Assembly: GCA_948470475.1 (NCBI GenBank)
Contig: OX419341.1
Location: forward strand, 20,545,264 to 20,609,263
Length of the DNA stretch: 64,000 bases
Direction of reading: 5' to 3'
DNA from: Galaxea fascicularis
Lineage: Eukaryota > Cnidaria > Anthozoa > Scleractinia > Euphylliidae
Shown here one piece after another: positions 1-10,007 of this stretch; position 1 is the first letter of the stretch; every line of letters starts with the position of its first letter. Position numbers and translations under genes: made by a program. The notes beneath the pieces are model-generated. The model had not been told where the DNA came from. It was given only the letters and a program-made list of their open reading frames with translations, and made no database searches.

Positions 1-1635
1 ATATCGTATTTCATCACTTATCCACGGTGCGGATGTATTTCTAATTTTAACCTGCTTCCAAGGGGCGTGGTCATTGCAAATGTTGTCAAAAAGATTCTGC
101 CAGGCCCATTGAACATCATCTGCATCATCAAACACAGAAGCAACATAAAACGGCGCAGTTGCCAGGTCATGTCTAAACGCATTTAGATCAAGCCTCTTGT
201 AATCTCTTACCATAATACATTTTGGCGGTGGTCTTTTCTTCTTTAGATTCATAGTTGCATATATTAAACTGTGATCAGAAATCCCTAAGGGGAATACACC
301 GGAAGAAGTAATTAAATCCTTTCTTGTCGTGACGATGAGATCAATTAGAGTGCACGATGACAGCGTTGCTCTTGTCGCCTCTGATATCACATTGTGCATA
401 TTAAACAAGTCGAAAACCGACTGCAAACATGCAGCTTTCGTACCCAACGCTGACTCTGTGGCTCCATCCGCATTAGTGAAGCAGAGAAAGTCACAGTTAA
501 AATCACCCAGTAAAACAATATTCGTTGTTTTCAGCCAGGCTTTTTCAAGGGCCTCGGTAATAAGATCGTAAAATTCTCTGGGAGCGTCCGGCGGCCTGTA
601 TACAACAGAAAACAGAACGGACGTACAAGGAAATTTCACCTGTAGCCAAATAGCCTCCAACCCACTTCTAGCCAAATCCTTTCGATGAGTGACTTCTAAG
701 TACTCAGCGTAATAAATAACACACCCTCCACCTTTACGCCCCTTGCGGTCAAGGCGTAAAACTTTCATCCCATCGATTTGCACTTCCATGTCCAGAACAG
801 ATTTATCAAGGTGTGTTTCAGTTATTGCAAGGATTTCAAATTTACATATCAGTTGCAGACATTTTAATTCCTCAATCTTATTTCTAAGGCTGCAAACATT
901 TAAATGAGCCACTCTCAAATCTTTCCTTGAACGCGCCTCCAGTTTTCGTGCAAGGTTTAATAAGTGAGACCCGCGCTGCCCGCATTCCTCCTCTTCGTCT
1001 GTAGTTTCGCCATGATTGTTGCCTTGTAAATCGTGTAGATCCGAGAACGATTCACCCGACACTGCAGCGAAGGGAAGTGACGACAGTGCATCCAAATCCA
1101 GGCTATAATCAAGCTCAAATAGTTGTAAACAAGCTGGGCATTTCCAAGGCGAAATGTTATCTCTTGAGATCTCCACGAACTGCTTAGGGGTAACTTTTCC
1201 GCATTTGATGTGGTATTGGAATCCACACGTTTCACAACAAAGTGAACGGTGGTTGCGAGCAATAGTTCTTCGACACGTTTGACAACTGGGCTTGTTTGTA
1301 AGTGGCCCCGGGTTAAAATGCACATCCCAACTAATCAACAATCGAGTCAACTGGAAGGTGGAGACGCTGTTCGGGTAGCGATTTACTCTGCAGCGAAAAA
1401 ACCCGCTCTTCAGAAATCTTCTGCATCCAAGATGGCGTCTGCTATTTAGGTCAAAAGATGGTAAAGTTGGGCGAAATTTCTGCCAGAAAGGACTTGGTCC
1501 TCTACCTTTCACGGTGCCACTGATCCTCGTGTTAAAGTCCATACACTGGCTGGTTTTCCAGCCAACATTAAAAACGATGGCGGCAACAGCCAGATACATA
1601 AGAGTGGAGCACGCCACAACACGACCGTTCGCCAT
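1..1635 (-). CDS. LINE retrotransposon ORF, 5' half: PHD finger + AP endonuclease (runs off window)
   Basis: The frame is open on the minus strand from at least 1635 down to base 1 and leaves the window before the reverse transcriptase. An ATG sits at 1635-1633, but the frame is also open upstream, so the start is uncertain. Around 1290-1095 there is a C4HC3 zinc finger of PHD type: CQTC, CETC, then YHIKC and WKCPAC. From about 960 the endonuclease begins with HLNVCSLRNK, followed by LAITETHL, LLGDFNCDFL (near 500) and SDHSLIYA (near 265). These are the Asn, Glu, Asp-Asn and Ser-Asp-His motifs of the apurinic-type endonuclease of non-LTR elements (CR1/Jockey-like). No stop or frameshift interrupts it here. 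The 5' end lies inside the GIY-YIG region of a Penelope-like element. Homology is secure; the clade is inferred. Confidence 0.85.
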   Translation of the reverse strand, partial: MANGRVVACSTLMYLAVAAIVFNVGWKTSQCMDFNTRISGTVKGRGPSPFWQKFRPTLPSFDLNSRRHLGCRRFLKSGFFRCRVNRYPNSVSTFQLTRLLISWDVHFNPGPLTNKPSCQTCRRTIARNHRSLCCETCGFQYHIKCGKVTPKQFVEISRDNISPWKCPACLQLFELDYSLDLDALSSLPFAAVSGESFSDLHDLQGNNHGETTDEEEECGQRGSHLLNLARKLEARSRKDLRVAHLNVCSLRNKIEELKCLQLICKFEILAITETHLDKSVLDMEVQIDGMKVLRLDRKGRKGGGCVIYYAEYLEVTHRKDLARSGLEAIWLQVKFPCTSVLFSVVYRPPDAPREFYDLITEALEKAWLKTTNIVLLGDFNCDFLCFTNADGATESALGTKAACLQSVFDLFNMHNVISEATRATLSSCTLIDLIVTTRKDLITSSGVFPLGISDHSLIYATMNLKKKRPPPKCIMVRDYKRLDLNAFRHDLATAPFYVASVFDDADDVQWAWQNLFDNICNDHAPWKQVKIRNTSAPWISDEIRY

Positions 1636-1649
1636 GATGACTCGCCGAA

Positions 1650-3115
1650 CGAACCTGTGAGCCCGATGTACGTTTCTGTTGTGTTGGTGTCTTTGCGCGT
1701 GACGGCGGCTTAGTAGATTACTGAAGATTGTAGGCAGTTTCCGTCAAGCGGGCATGCGTTCTTTTGTCGGCAGTTCCATGTCTTGTTATTGTTAATGGTA
1801 GCGGTGGCGGGGGCGGCAGCGGCGGTGCTATCGGCCTGTGTAGATTCAGTTAGGATGCGTTTGTTATGGTTGTCGATTATTTGTTTAGTGTTGTCCATGC
1901 AGCTGTAGCTGATCTTTATGGTGTTTCGGTTGAAGATTCTTCTGAGCTTGTGATCTTTGGGGAAGTGTTCGTCTATTAGTGCGAGGAATTTGTGCCCGAT
2001 GTTGGTGCTGGTGCTCTTGCTAAAAGGAGGGTTGTACCAGATGATGTTATTGCGTTGTCGGTTTTTCCGTTTCTTTGCTTTGGGTGGTTCGTACTGCAGT
2101 GTGTAGTGGTATCCGCTTTCGTCGAGTGCTTTCTGGTATGGGGGGGGGGGCGGCTTGGTCAAAGGATGCTTTGTCGGATGATAGGGATGATAAGCGTTTG
2201 TTGATGCCGGCGGGAATGTTCTTTGTGGTGATCGGCGGGTGGTTGCTCTCGCGGTGAACGTATTGCAGAGAAGTGTTTGGCTTTGTAAATGGCTGATAAG
2301 TGCTTCGGTTAAGGTTAAATGTGACATCTAGGAAGTTGATTACTTGTTTGTTAGCTTCAATGGTGATGCGTAGGCCATTATTATTAAAGATGCGGCATAT
2401 TTCTTTCTTAATGTTTTCTGTGCCTCTTGGTGTGGCGTTAGTGATGGCTAGTCCATCGTCTCGGTAAAGTCCTACGTTTATGTTAAGGTCCTGAAGCTGG
2501 GAGAGGAGGAAGTTTCCCACGAGTTCGCATGTCTCGGCGCCATCGTAGCTTTCCATTGTTACGTCGAATGTTGAATTACCTTTCTTTTGCCAGGGTTGGT
2601 TCTTGTGGATTAAGATGGAGTTTTTAGCGTGTATTATAATGTTTCTTTCGTCGGCGGTGATGTAGTCATAGTCGGAGGCGAAGTCGAGTGCTTTGTTTAG
2701 GAGATCTTGGCTGATGGACGGATAGAACTCTTCGATGTCGAAACAGATGAAGCTGGAGAGTTGTCTGTTTTCTATGGATTTGAACCAGTTGATTACGGCA
2801 GTAGTGTTTTTCCATCGGTTGAAGTTGCGTTTTTTCGCGATTGTGCTGTTGATGCGGTCGAGGATCTTTTTGCTGATTTTGCCTATCTCGGACTTCGTGG
2901 GGTTGATGAGTCTGCAGGTCGGTTTGTTAGTGAAGTTTGGCTTGTGATCCTTAAGTGTTATGAACGCGTCTTTGTCGGCCGTAGTGTCCACTCTATCGTC
3001 GATTCCTAGTTTCGTCGCGATGTCTTTGTTTTCTTTATGGATTGCTTACGTCGTCTCAGGTGGTGCTTTCTTATAGGATTTCGTGATGCTTTTGATATGG
3101 TGAAAATTACAATTT
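1650..3115 (-). mobile_element. Penelope-like retroelement, decayed (RT + GIY-YIG)
   Basis: Reading the minus strand, ITKSYKKAPPE and then IHKENKDIATKLG mark the PLE N-terminal region. TLKDHKPNF, FDIEEFYPSIS and YRDDGLAI follow as reverse transcriptase motifs (YRDD is the catalytic box). A Cys-rich linker, NCRQKNACPLDGNC, leads into the start of a GIY-YIG endonuclease with TYIGLTG near 1665. Three lesions are seen: an in-frame TAA near 3048, a frameshift at the C10 run (G10 on the plus strand, 2141-2150), and a TAA at 1712-1710 just before the GIY-YIG core. The nuclease is cut off near 1650, where the LINE ORF starts. The element cannot make a full protein. Orientation and family are clear; exact termini are not. 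Confidence 0.85.
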
Positions 3116-3570
3116 CCTTAAATAAGTTTACAGCATGAAATGATGACAAAACATTACAAAGATGATTACGTAACATGTACAGGGCGTGATAACACATAAC
3201 AGCAAAAAATTAACAAGTAATGAACAATCGGTAGTTACTACGCGTGAAACTAGAACAATACGATATAAATCTACTGGAAAAACAAAATGAAAGGTAAAAT
3301 AAACGAATACAAGCATACAGATGAAATGAAATAAAAAAGAAAAGATAAAGCTGTCGAGTCCACTGAAAGTGTCAAGGAACCAGCGTTAAAAATAAAAGGG
3401 CGAGAGTTAAAACAAAATTCCCAATCAAAGCCCCTGAAACCATGCCGAGACAGGGCACAAAAGGCGCCCCGACCTGGGCCCTTAAACAACAACATTTTAA
3501 TAAATTCCCAGATGGGAGCCCCCTAGATTACCTAGCGCTAACAAAGCTAACAGGATCCAAGACTGGGACC
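3116..3570. other. Non-coding, probably repeat-derived
   Basis: No gene is supported. The short open frames on either strand lack recognisable motifs and look like chance. The stretch lies between a LINE 3' tail and the Penelope-like remnant and is probably retroelement flank. Confidence 0.4.
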
Positions 3571-3712
3571 TTTGATTCAGATTCAGATCTTTATTTTGCA
3601 CTATTTATGTCATTAAGTACAGTTAAAATAAAAAAAATAGAAAGGAAAGAAAAAAAGAGCAAAGTTTTTACATATTGTAGGAAAAGAAGGAAAGGTGCGT
3701 AGTGACCATAGT
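3571..3712 (-). repeat. LINE 3' tail, 5'-truncated
   Basis: On the minus strand the segment ends in AATAAA followed by GATCTGAATCTGAATC, a short run of TGAATC units. This is a common type of microsatellite-like 3' end in CR1/L2-group LINEs. It probably represents a severely 5'-truncated insertion of which only the 3' UTR survives. No coding sequence remains. Confidence 0.45.
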
Positions 3713-3779
3713 AGCAAATGCTTTCGAGATGGTCACTACCACATGATTTCACGAGAAAGAAAAATATTTGTAATAAGCT

Positions 3780-4044
3780 ACAACGAGTTGCAAAAATACT
3801 TGAGACACTGTACGCCATTTGGCCTTGAATGACGTTTCCATGATCTTCCGCTTTCCCTCCCCTTCCTCCTCTTATCAAAGTTGTTAACAATGCAGCACCA
3901 TGCTCGAAACTTTGAGGAACAACTTTGAAAGGGGGAGAGGGAGGGGGTGAGTATTGCATGTCACAGATTTGTTAGTAGCAGCGTTTTAGAGAAAGAAGAG
4001 ACGTTTTTGATGGCGAATGTCTCAACAATTTTGCAACTGGTTGT
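3780..4044. mobile_element. 265-bp terminal-inverted-repeat element, copy 1
   Basis: The ends are imperfect inverted repeats of about 27 bp: ACAACGAGTTGCAAAAA at the left, and TTTTGCAACTGGTTGT closing the right. A second copy of the same length and orientation lies at 5419-5683. The dinucleotide CT flanks both sides (3778-3779 and 4045-4046), and copy 2 is flanked by AG on both sides, so a 2-bp target duplication is possible. A Pro-rich frame inside it (minus strand) is present in both copies but has no recognised domain. It is a non-autonomous DNA element; the superfamily is unknown. Confidence 0.65.
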
Positions 4045-5418
4045 CTCAATGCTAGTGCACTGTATAGCCACTTTATTAGCTAGGGAATCTGGGCGAGAGC
4101 TATTGTGGTTTTTGCTTTTAATGAGGTGTTTAAAACAAATAGGGTTTCATGGTCTTACATAACGTGGATTAAAAATGGCCAGCGGATAAAGCTCATTTTG
4201 TGCTGTTTATCGTACGACGTAATCGGAGCGTATTTCACTGCTTTTACGGAGCAAACCCGAAAACATTCTTAAGCTTCGATATAAACTACTTATATAACTC
4301 CGTTTTTGCTCTTACGGTCTGTAAAGACGTGATTCTAAGCCATTTACTGTGAATCTCCGTCAGGCAGGAGGTTTACCTTTTCAAATGAGGCCAAAAGCCG
4401 ACACTAGATTGAGAAGATAAGCTGTTGTTGATGTAAAAGAATTAGCCACATAAACAGACATTCTAATGTGATCGCGTGCCATTAAATCCAGCTGCTTAGA
4501 AAACAACGGCAGAATACATAAAATGAAATGCCAAAGTGCTGTCAATGCTTTGTATCGTTTATGTTACACTGATTGAAACGTTTTTTACTTATTTCCACAA
4601 AGGACTGTTACGAAATTCAACGGTCTACCATTCTAGCACGGTCTACCATTGCGTTCACTAAAAAATACATTAAGATATCATATATCTTACTCTTCGATGG
4701 TAGACCGTGCTAAAATGGTAGACCGTCAGAAAATTAAAGGAAATGCATATTACACTTATAATCGTTTTACCACTGTTCTCGTTTAGCATTTGTCACTATT
4801 TAGGATTGGAAAGAAATGATAGTAGCCCAAGTAGTTTTCTCCTAAAGCCATTTACTCAAAAAGTAACGCAATCACGGAATGTTACATGACCAAATAGCAT
4901 GCCAATTGTTCTTGCGTTACAAAATAAAAGGGACGAAATTACCACACTGTTGTCAGATAAAATTAATTGCCTAGTAGTCTTGTAGGGCGGTCTTTATTGT
5001 CGGCTAAAATCAAATGTAAGCAGTTATGCATTGGCGCGTCAATAATGTCACTTTGCATTGAGCATTGACTATGGTGTGCTCTCTACGGTAGTGTTAACTC
5101 TTGAAAACTCTCACACCTGTCATATCTTATAAACGCTTTAAGTTGGGCGTCTATGTCTAGACGCCCTAGACGTAGGGCTTCTGTTAAGTTGCACGAACAA
5201 AAGGAAAGAATATACTCCGATTTGTTACGTCATCAACTGCAAGTTAAGAAAATTCGACGAATTCAAATTTACTTTTTTGCATACTCTCTGACGAACTAGA
5301 ACCTCAATATGTCTAAGACTATAATAAGGAAATATAGTTCTTCAAAATTAATTGCTAAGCTCCATTGTTGCATCCTTCATACCAGAGAAAACAAAGTTCA
5401 CTTTTATACCTTAATTAG
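4045..5418. other. Non-coding stretch
   Basis: No gene is supported. The only structure noticed is the 107-bp foldback at 4620-4726. The rest is AT-rich unique-looking sequence. Confidence 0.4.
4620..4726. repeat. Short foldback with doubled subrepeat
   Basis: Two arms of about 31 bp face each other. Each arm holds the unit ACGGTCTACCATT twice, so the sequence reads as unit-unit-spacer-inverted unit-inverted unit. The spacer is about 45 bp and contains ATCATATATCTT. CA follows the right end and CA precedes the left end, which may be a 2-bp duplication or chance. It could fold into a stem if transcribed. Confidence 0.55.
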
Positions 5419-5683
5419 ACAACGAGTTGCAAAAATACTTGAGACACTGTACGCCATTTGGCCTTGAATGACGTTTCCATGATCTTCCGCTTTCCCTCCC
5501 CCTCCCCCTCTTATCAAAGTTGTTAACAATGCAGCACCATGCTCGAAACTTTGAGGAACAACTTTGAAAGGGGGAGAGGGAGGGGGTGAGTATTGCATGT
5601 CTCAGATTTGTTAGTAGCAGCGTTTTAGAGAAAGAAGAGACGTTTTTGATGGCGAATGTCTCAACAATTTTGCAACTGGTTGT
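5419..5683. mobile_element. 265-bp terminal-inverted-repeat element, copy 2
   Basis: This is a near-identical copy of 3780-4044: same length, same orientation, only a few substitutions such as in the pyrimidine-rich block near 5495-5510. AG flanks it on both sides (5417-5418 and 5684-5685). Its right end lies about 15 bp from the 3' end of the full LINE that occupies 5.7-9.99 kb. High identity suggests recent activity or gene conversion. Confidence 0.65.
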
Positions 5684-5884
5684 AGCATACTAAATTTAAG
5701 ATTTACAAAGAGAAAAGAAATAAATAACAATTCATTAAGTAGTAAATTATTAATACATCTATATACATCAAATTATATCTATATACATTAATATTTCTAT
5801 TTAGACTTTTTCTTACTACAATTTGAGTGGAATTATATACCGAATTACATGAATATGATTTATATAAAAATACAGTAATATAAA

Positions 5885-8800
5885 TTAAGTTTGATTGACA
5901 AGGAGATAACGCTTATATTGTTGAATAAAAGAAGAAAAGGGCAAAATCTTCAAATTGTAAGGTACTTTTTCCCAAACTCTAGAGGCCATAGATATAAATC
6001 TTGAAAGGCCATAGTTGGTTCTGGAAACTGGTCTGTATAAGTTCTCTTTTGAGGCATATCTAGTGTTATAGTTATGCACTCCACTTGAGGGTGTGATTAA
6101 TTTATTAAGAGCAGCAGGAGTATTGCTCGGAAGGTATTTAAGTTTATAAACTAGGGTGCTATCTTAATGTTAAATATATTGTCAAGATTATGCAATTCAA
6201 GCAAGTTGTAATAAATGGAAGCATTTTCTCTTGGGGAAGCAAAAAATATGGAGCGAATACACTTATTCTGCTTTTTCCTTACAGTTTGAAGTCTGGTTTG
6301 GCATGCCGATCCCCAGCTTGCCAAACCATAAGAAATATAAGGATAAATAAGATTATAGTAGAGTTGCCTAAGAGAACTAACGGACACATAATAGCAAAGC
6401 TTATTAAGGATACCCAAATTTTTTGCTATTCGTTTGTTGACATGTTGTATTTGAGCATCCCATTTGAGGTTCTCATCAATAAATATACCTAGGTACTTAA
6501 TGGTACGTTTTTGTTGAATATTACAAGCTGTTAGATTAATAGATGATTTTTTCTTAGGTGATGCAATAATCATGTAGTTAGTTTTTTTTAAATTAATGGA
6601 TAATTTATTCACATCACAGTATTTAATGACATTTATAAGTTCTTCATTTACAGTTGATTCCAAATCTGCAATATTTTTAGATGAAAAAAAAATGTTGGTG
6701 TCATCAGCGAAAATTCGAAATGAAAGTTTACTTGATGACTTTGGGAGATCATTTATATACAATGAAAACAGCAGGGGACCAAGGGTTGATCCTTGAGGGA
6801 CTCCACAAGTAATAAGTTTGGGAGAAGACTCAACATCACCAATTTTCACAAATTGATAACGGCCAGTTAGATAATTTGAGAACCACCTCAATGGGGTTCC
6901 ACGCACACCATATTTGCACATCTTGTCTAGCAAAATTCTATGGTTGATGGTGTCGAAGGCTTTGGAGAAGTCTAAAAAAATACCACATGTAAACATGTTA
7001 TGATCCAAGGCAGTTTTAAGGTTATCGATAGTTTCTAGTATTGCATGCTCAGTGGAATGACCCTTCCTAAAACCAAATTGATACTCAAATAGAATATTGT
7101 GTTTTTCAAGAAAGGAAATCAATTGGTCATATACTAACTTTTCCAAGACTTTACTGAAAGAAGATATAACAGCAATCGGCCTATAGTTCCCAGGCTCACA
7201 AGTACTTCCATTTTTAAGAATTGGGGTTATTCTTGAAACTTTAAAAATATCAGGAACAATTCCAGTCATGATGGATTCATTATAGATTTTTGAAAAGGGT
7301 GTTGCAAGATACTCCGCAGCCAACTTAATAAACTTGTTAGGTATATTTATGTAAGATTTATTTTCATCTAAGCCTGAAAACAGAGTAAAGACTTGGGTTT
7401 CTGTCACTGGGGATAAAACAAAAGAGGAACAAGGGGAGCAATTTATATATTGGGTAGGACTTATAGAAGGGTCAACATCCAATTTGCTAGCTAGGCTTGG
7501 ACCAACATTTACAAAATATGTATTTAACTGTTCAGCAATATCAACTGGATTAGTGAAGGTCTTATTGCCATATACAACCCTAGTTGGATATGACTGGCCT
7601 TTAGTTTTCCTCTGAATAAGATTTCCTATAAGTCTCCAGGTGGATCTTAAATTGCTCTTGCATCTTTTAAATTGGGATTGAAAATAATCTTTTTTATTCT
7701 TAGAGATAAGACGAGATAGGGCATTGGAGTATTTTTTGTATGCAATAATTTTTTCATAGTCATGGCTAAAAAAATGTGATCGATACATCTTCTGCTTGAG
7801 TTTAATGGATTTTAGGATACCTTTAGTAATCCAAGGCTTACTCATTTGCTTCTGCTTAGCCCGGGAAGCTAGCTTCATTGGAGCATGTTTGTTAACAATA
7901 AATTGAATTGCATCAATTGCATCTTGAGTTTTTGCATGAAGAGTTTTAGAAGGGTGGAGAATTAGTGACCAATCAAGCTGGCTAATGTCAAGTATAAAAC
8001 TTTCCTTATGAAAGTTAGAAAAATCTTGATAGTAACGCCTAGTGTTGGTTCTCTCAATTTGTGATTTAAGAATACAAAAGACAGGCAAATGATCAGAGAT
8101 ATCGATGGTAGCTATACCTGAAGTAATATGAGAAATAGATAAGTTGGTATAAATATGGTCAATAAGAGTAGCAGAATGGCTGGTAACACGAGTAGGCTTG
8201 GTAACTATTGGCAACAGACCATGCGAGAATAACATGTTTAAATACTCATCTGTTTCAGAATGGGAATTTGCTTTCATAAAGTCTACATTGATATCACCGA
8301 ATAAAAAGAGATCATTTTTATTAAGGTTAATAGATTTGATAATATTTTTAAGTTGATCTACGAAATTTGTGAGACTGTTATTAAGATGTCTATATATACA
8401 TCCAACCAGAATTGATCTCTTTTTCCCATTATCAATTTGACACCATGTTGACTCAACCTGGTCCATATCAAACCTTATATCACAGCGGGGGATAGCTTTT
8501 AAAGTATTAGATATATAGAGAGCAGTACCACCAGCGCTAGTTTTTGAGTCCGTACGAAAGAGGTTATAATTATTCAAGTCTAGATTAGTGATAGAAAATT
8601 CATTAAGTTTTGTTTCTGTAATTCCTAATATATCAGGCTTTGAATCCAAAGAATTTAAAATTTCTTCAAGGGTATCAAAATTCTTCGATAAACTTCTTGT
8701 ATTACAATGGAAGATAAATAAGTTAGGACCAGATTTCCTAATAAGCTTATTTAAATCATTAATCGAATAATAATCCGAACAAGGAGAAACAAACATTAAA

Positions 8801-8985
8801 TCTGGGTCGGATTCATCACATTTATCAGGATTTGGAAACAGATCAAATAAGTCTACAGTTTCATTTAAGTTTGGAACAGACCAGTTTCCAATAAGATGAT
8901 TAAAGTCTCTATCAGAAAGGGAAAAAAAAGGCAAAATACTTACAGTTTCCTCATTGTCAGTCATTTTACCAATTAAGAGACACAA
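5885..8985 (-). CDS. LINE ORF2: endonuclease-reverse transcriptase, one frameshift
   Basis: The first 944 codons (8985-6151) are open. The endonuclease occupies roughly residues 65-310, with HCNTRSLS, ILGITETKL, LFGDINVDF and ISDHLPVF. The reverse transcriptase occupies roughly residues 560-800, with GNYRPIAV, FGFRKGHST, LDFSKAFDTINH, GVPQGSTLGP and the catalytic FADDTN. A C-terminal region follows (YLGIFIDENLKWD, YGLASWG). At about 6151-6155 one base is missing relative to a continuous frame; the shifted frame then runs on through HNYNTRYASK and WEKVPYNLK to a stop at 5885, which is the usual C-terminal end of such proteins. The frameshift would remove about 90 residues beyond the reverse transcriptase, and could be a sequencing error. 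It nicks target DNA and primes reverse transcription of its own RNA. Confidence 0.9.
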
Positions 8986-9057
8986 TCTAAATATTCATCG
9001 AAATTAAACATTTCCATCAGTGATGACACTAGTAGGATTTCTTCATTATGAGCCATA

Positions 9058-9876
9058 TTAGCGGTTTTGTGATAAGGAGTCTAGGTATTCGTCGAATTGC
9101 TCGAAAGAAACAAAGCTGTGTTTAGTCCAGGTGTCAGACTCACGAAGCACAATCTTGCCGTTGCTAGTCCAAAGATATTTGAAGTGATGATTTTTCTTGT
9201 AATCTAAAATCCTACCGAATAAACGGTTTCTGTACGGAGTCAAACTTTCATTTATATGAATCACAGCATTATGGTTAACAGGAGAGGACTCCGATTGTAT
9301 TTGGACTGAAGGTAAATCTTTAGTTCGTTTAGACTTCAGCTTCTTGCGGGCATTGAAGACTTCATCCCTCTTTACTCGTCGCGTGAATTTAACAATAATA
9401 TTGCGTTGTCGTCGACTATTCTTTGACGGTAGGCGATGGGCAATAGAAATATCATTCGGTTCAAGTTCGACATCAATTAACCTCGCTGTCTCAATTACTA
9501 ACTGAGTAGGATTATCGTCAGTAATATCAGGAATTCCTTGGATCTCCAAGGTGTCGCGTCGGCCATATTGCTCGTTCGCATCGAGGCGGAGCTGAATGTC
9601 ATAGATGTCATTTCTTACACATCCAACTTCTGTGTTTATGCCATGTATCCGGTCACTTGAATCCTTATTGTGTTTCTTCTGCTCCTGGATACCAATCAGG
9701 AGGGTATCATACTTCTCAGCAAGGAACTTTTGAGAAGTATCAAGGTCATTCATCTTTTTATTCATGGCCGCCAAATCTGCCTTCAACGGTTGAATCACTC
9801 CTGATATTTCTCTCCTCACGTCCTCGAGCAGCTCTTCTTTCCACAATTTACGGAAATCACTTAATTTAAAACTCAT
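9058..9876 (-). CDS. LINE ORF1: coiled-coil nucleic-acid-binding protein
   Basis: This is a 272-residue protein if started at the ATG at 9876 (MSFKLSDFRK); an upstream in-frame start exists at 9966 but adds an unlikely leader. Residues about 20-110 form a heptad-rich coiled coil (MNKKMNDLDTSQKF). A domain resembling the RRM-like and C-terminal parts of L1-type ORF1 proteins follows, seen in LEIQGIP, ISIAHRLPSK and NIIVKFTRRVKRDEVF. The C-terminus is basic and aromatic. The protein is expected to coat LINE RNA as trimers and act as a chaperone. It lies 72 bp upstream of ORF2. No stop or frameshift is seen. Confidence 0.85.
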   Translation of the reverse strand: MSFKLSDFRKLWKEELLEDVRREISGVIQPLKADLAAMNKKMNDLDTSQKFLAEKYDTLLIGIQEQKKHNKDSSDRIHGINTEVGCVRNDIYDIQLRLDANEQYGRRDTLEIQGIPDITDDNPTQLVIETARLIDVELEPNDISIAHRLPSKNSRRQRNIIVKFTRRVKRDEVFNARKKLKSKRTKDLPSVQIQSESSPVNHNAVIHINESLTPYRNRLFGRILDYKKNHHFKYLWTSNGKIVLRESDTWTKHSFVSFEQFDEYLDSLSQNR

Positions 9877-10007
9877 ATCCAGATTACTAAGCCAGCAAGA
9901 AAATAATTTAAAGGTAATTTGAAGATACTTTCTCAGAGAGAGTAAAATCGTGACCGTCCAGCACAAGTACTTGGCTCAGTCGCCCAATTATACGAGTTGC
10001 CTCTACG

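Larger units (their letters stand above)
5697..9990 (-). mobile_element. Near-full-length two-ORF LINE (CR1/Jockey-like)
   Basis: ORF1 (9876-9058), a 72-bp spacer, ORF2 (8985-5885 with one frameshift) and an AT-rich 3' UTR ending near 5697 follow in order on the minus strand. Only one coding lesion was found, so the copy is young. The 5' end abuts the 3' end of a Penelope-like element at about 9990-10008, and the 3' end abuts the copy 2 inverted-repeat element. No clear poly(A) or target duplication was identified, so the termini are approximate. Confidence 0.85.

Noticed and set aside
3591..3959. Pro-rich minus-strand frame, repeated at 5404-5598
   Set aside because: It lies within the 265-bp inverted-repeat element and starts in its pyrimidine-rich block; no domain, and the repetition is due to the element.
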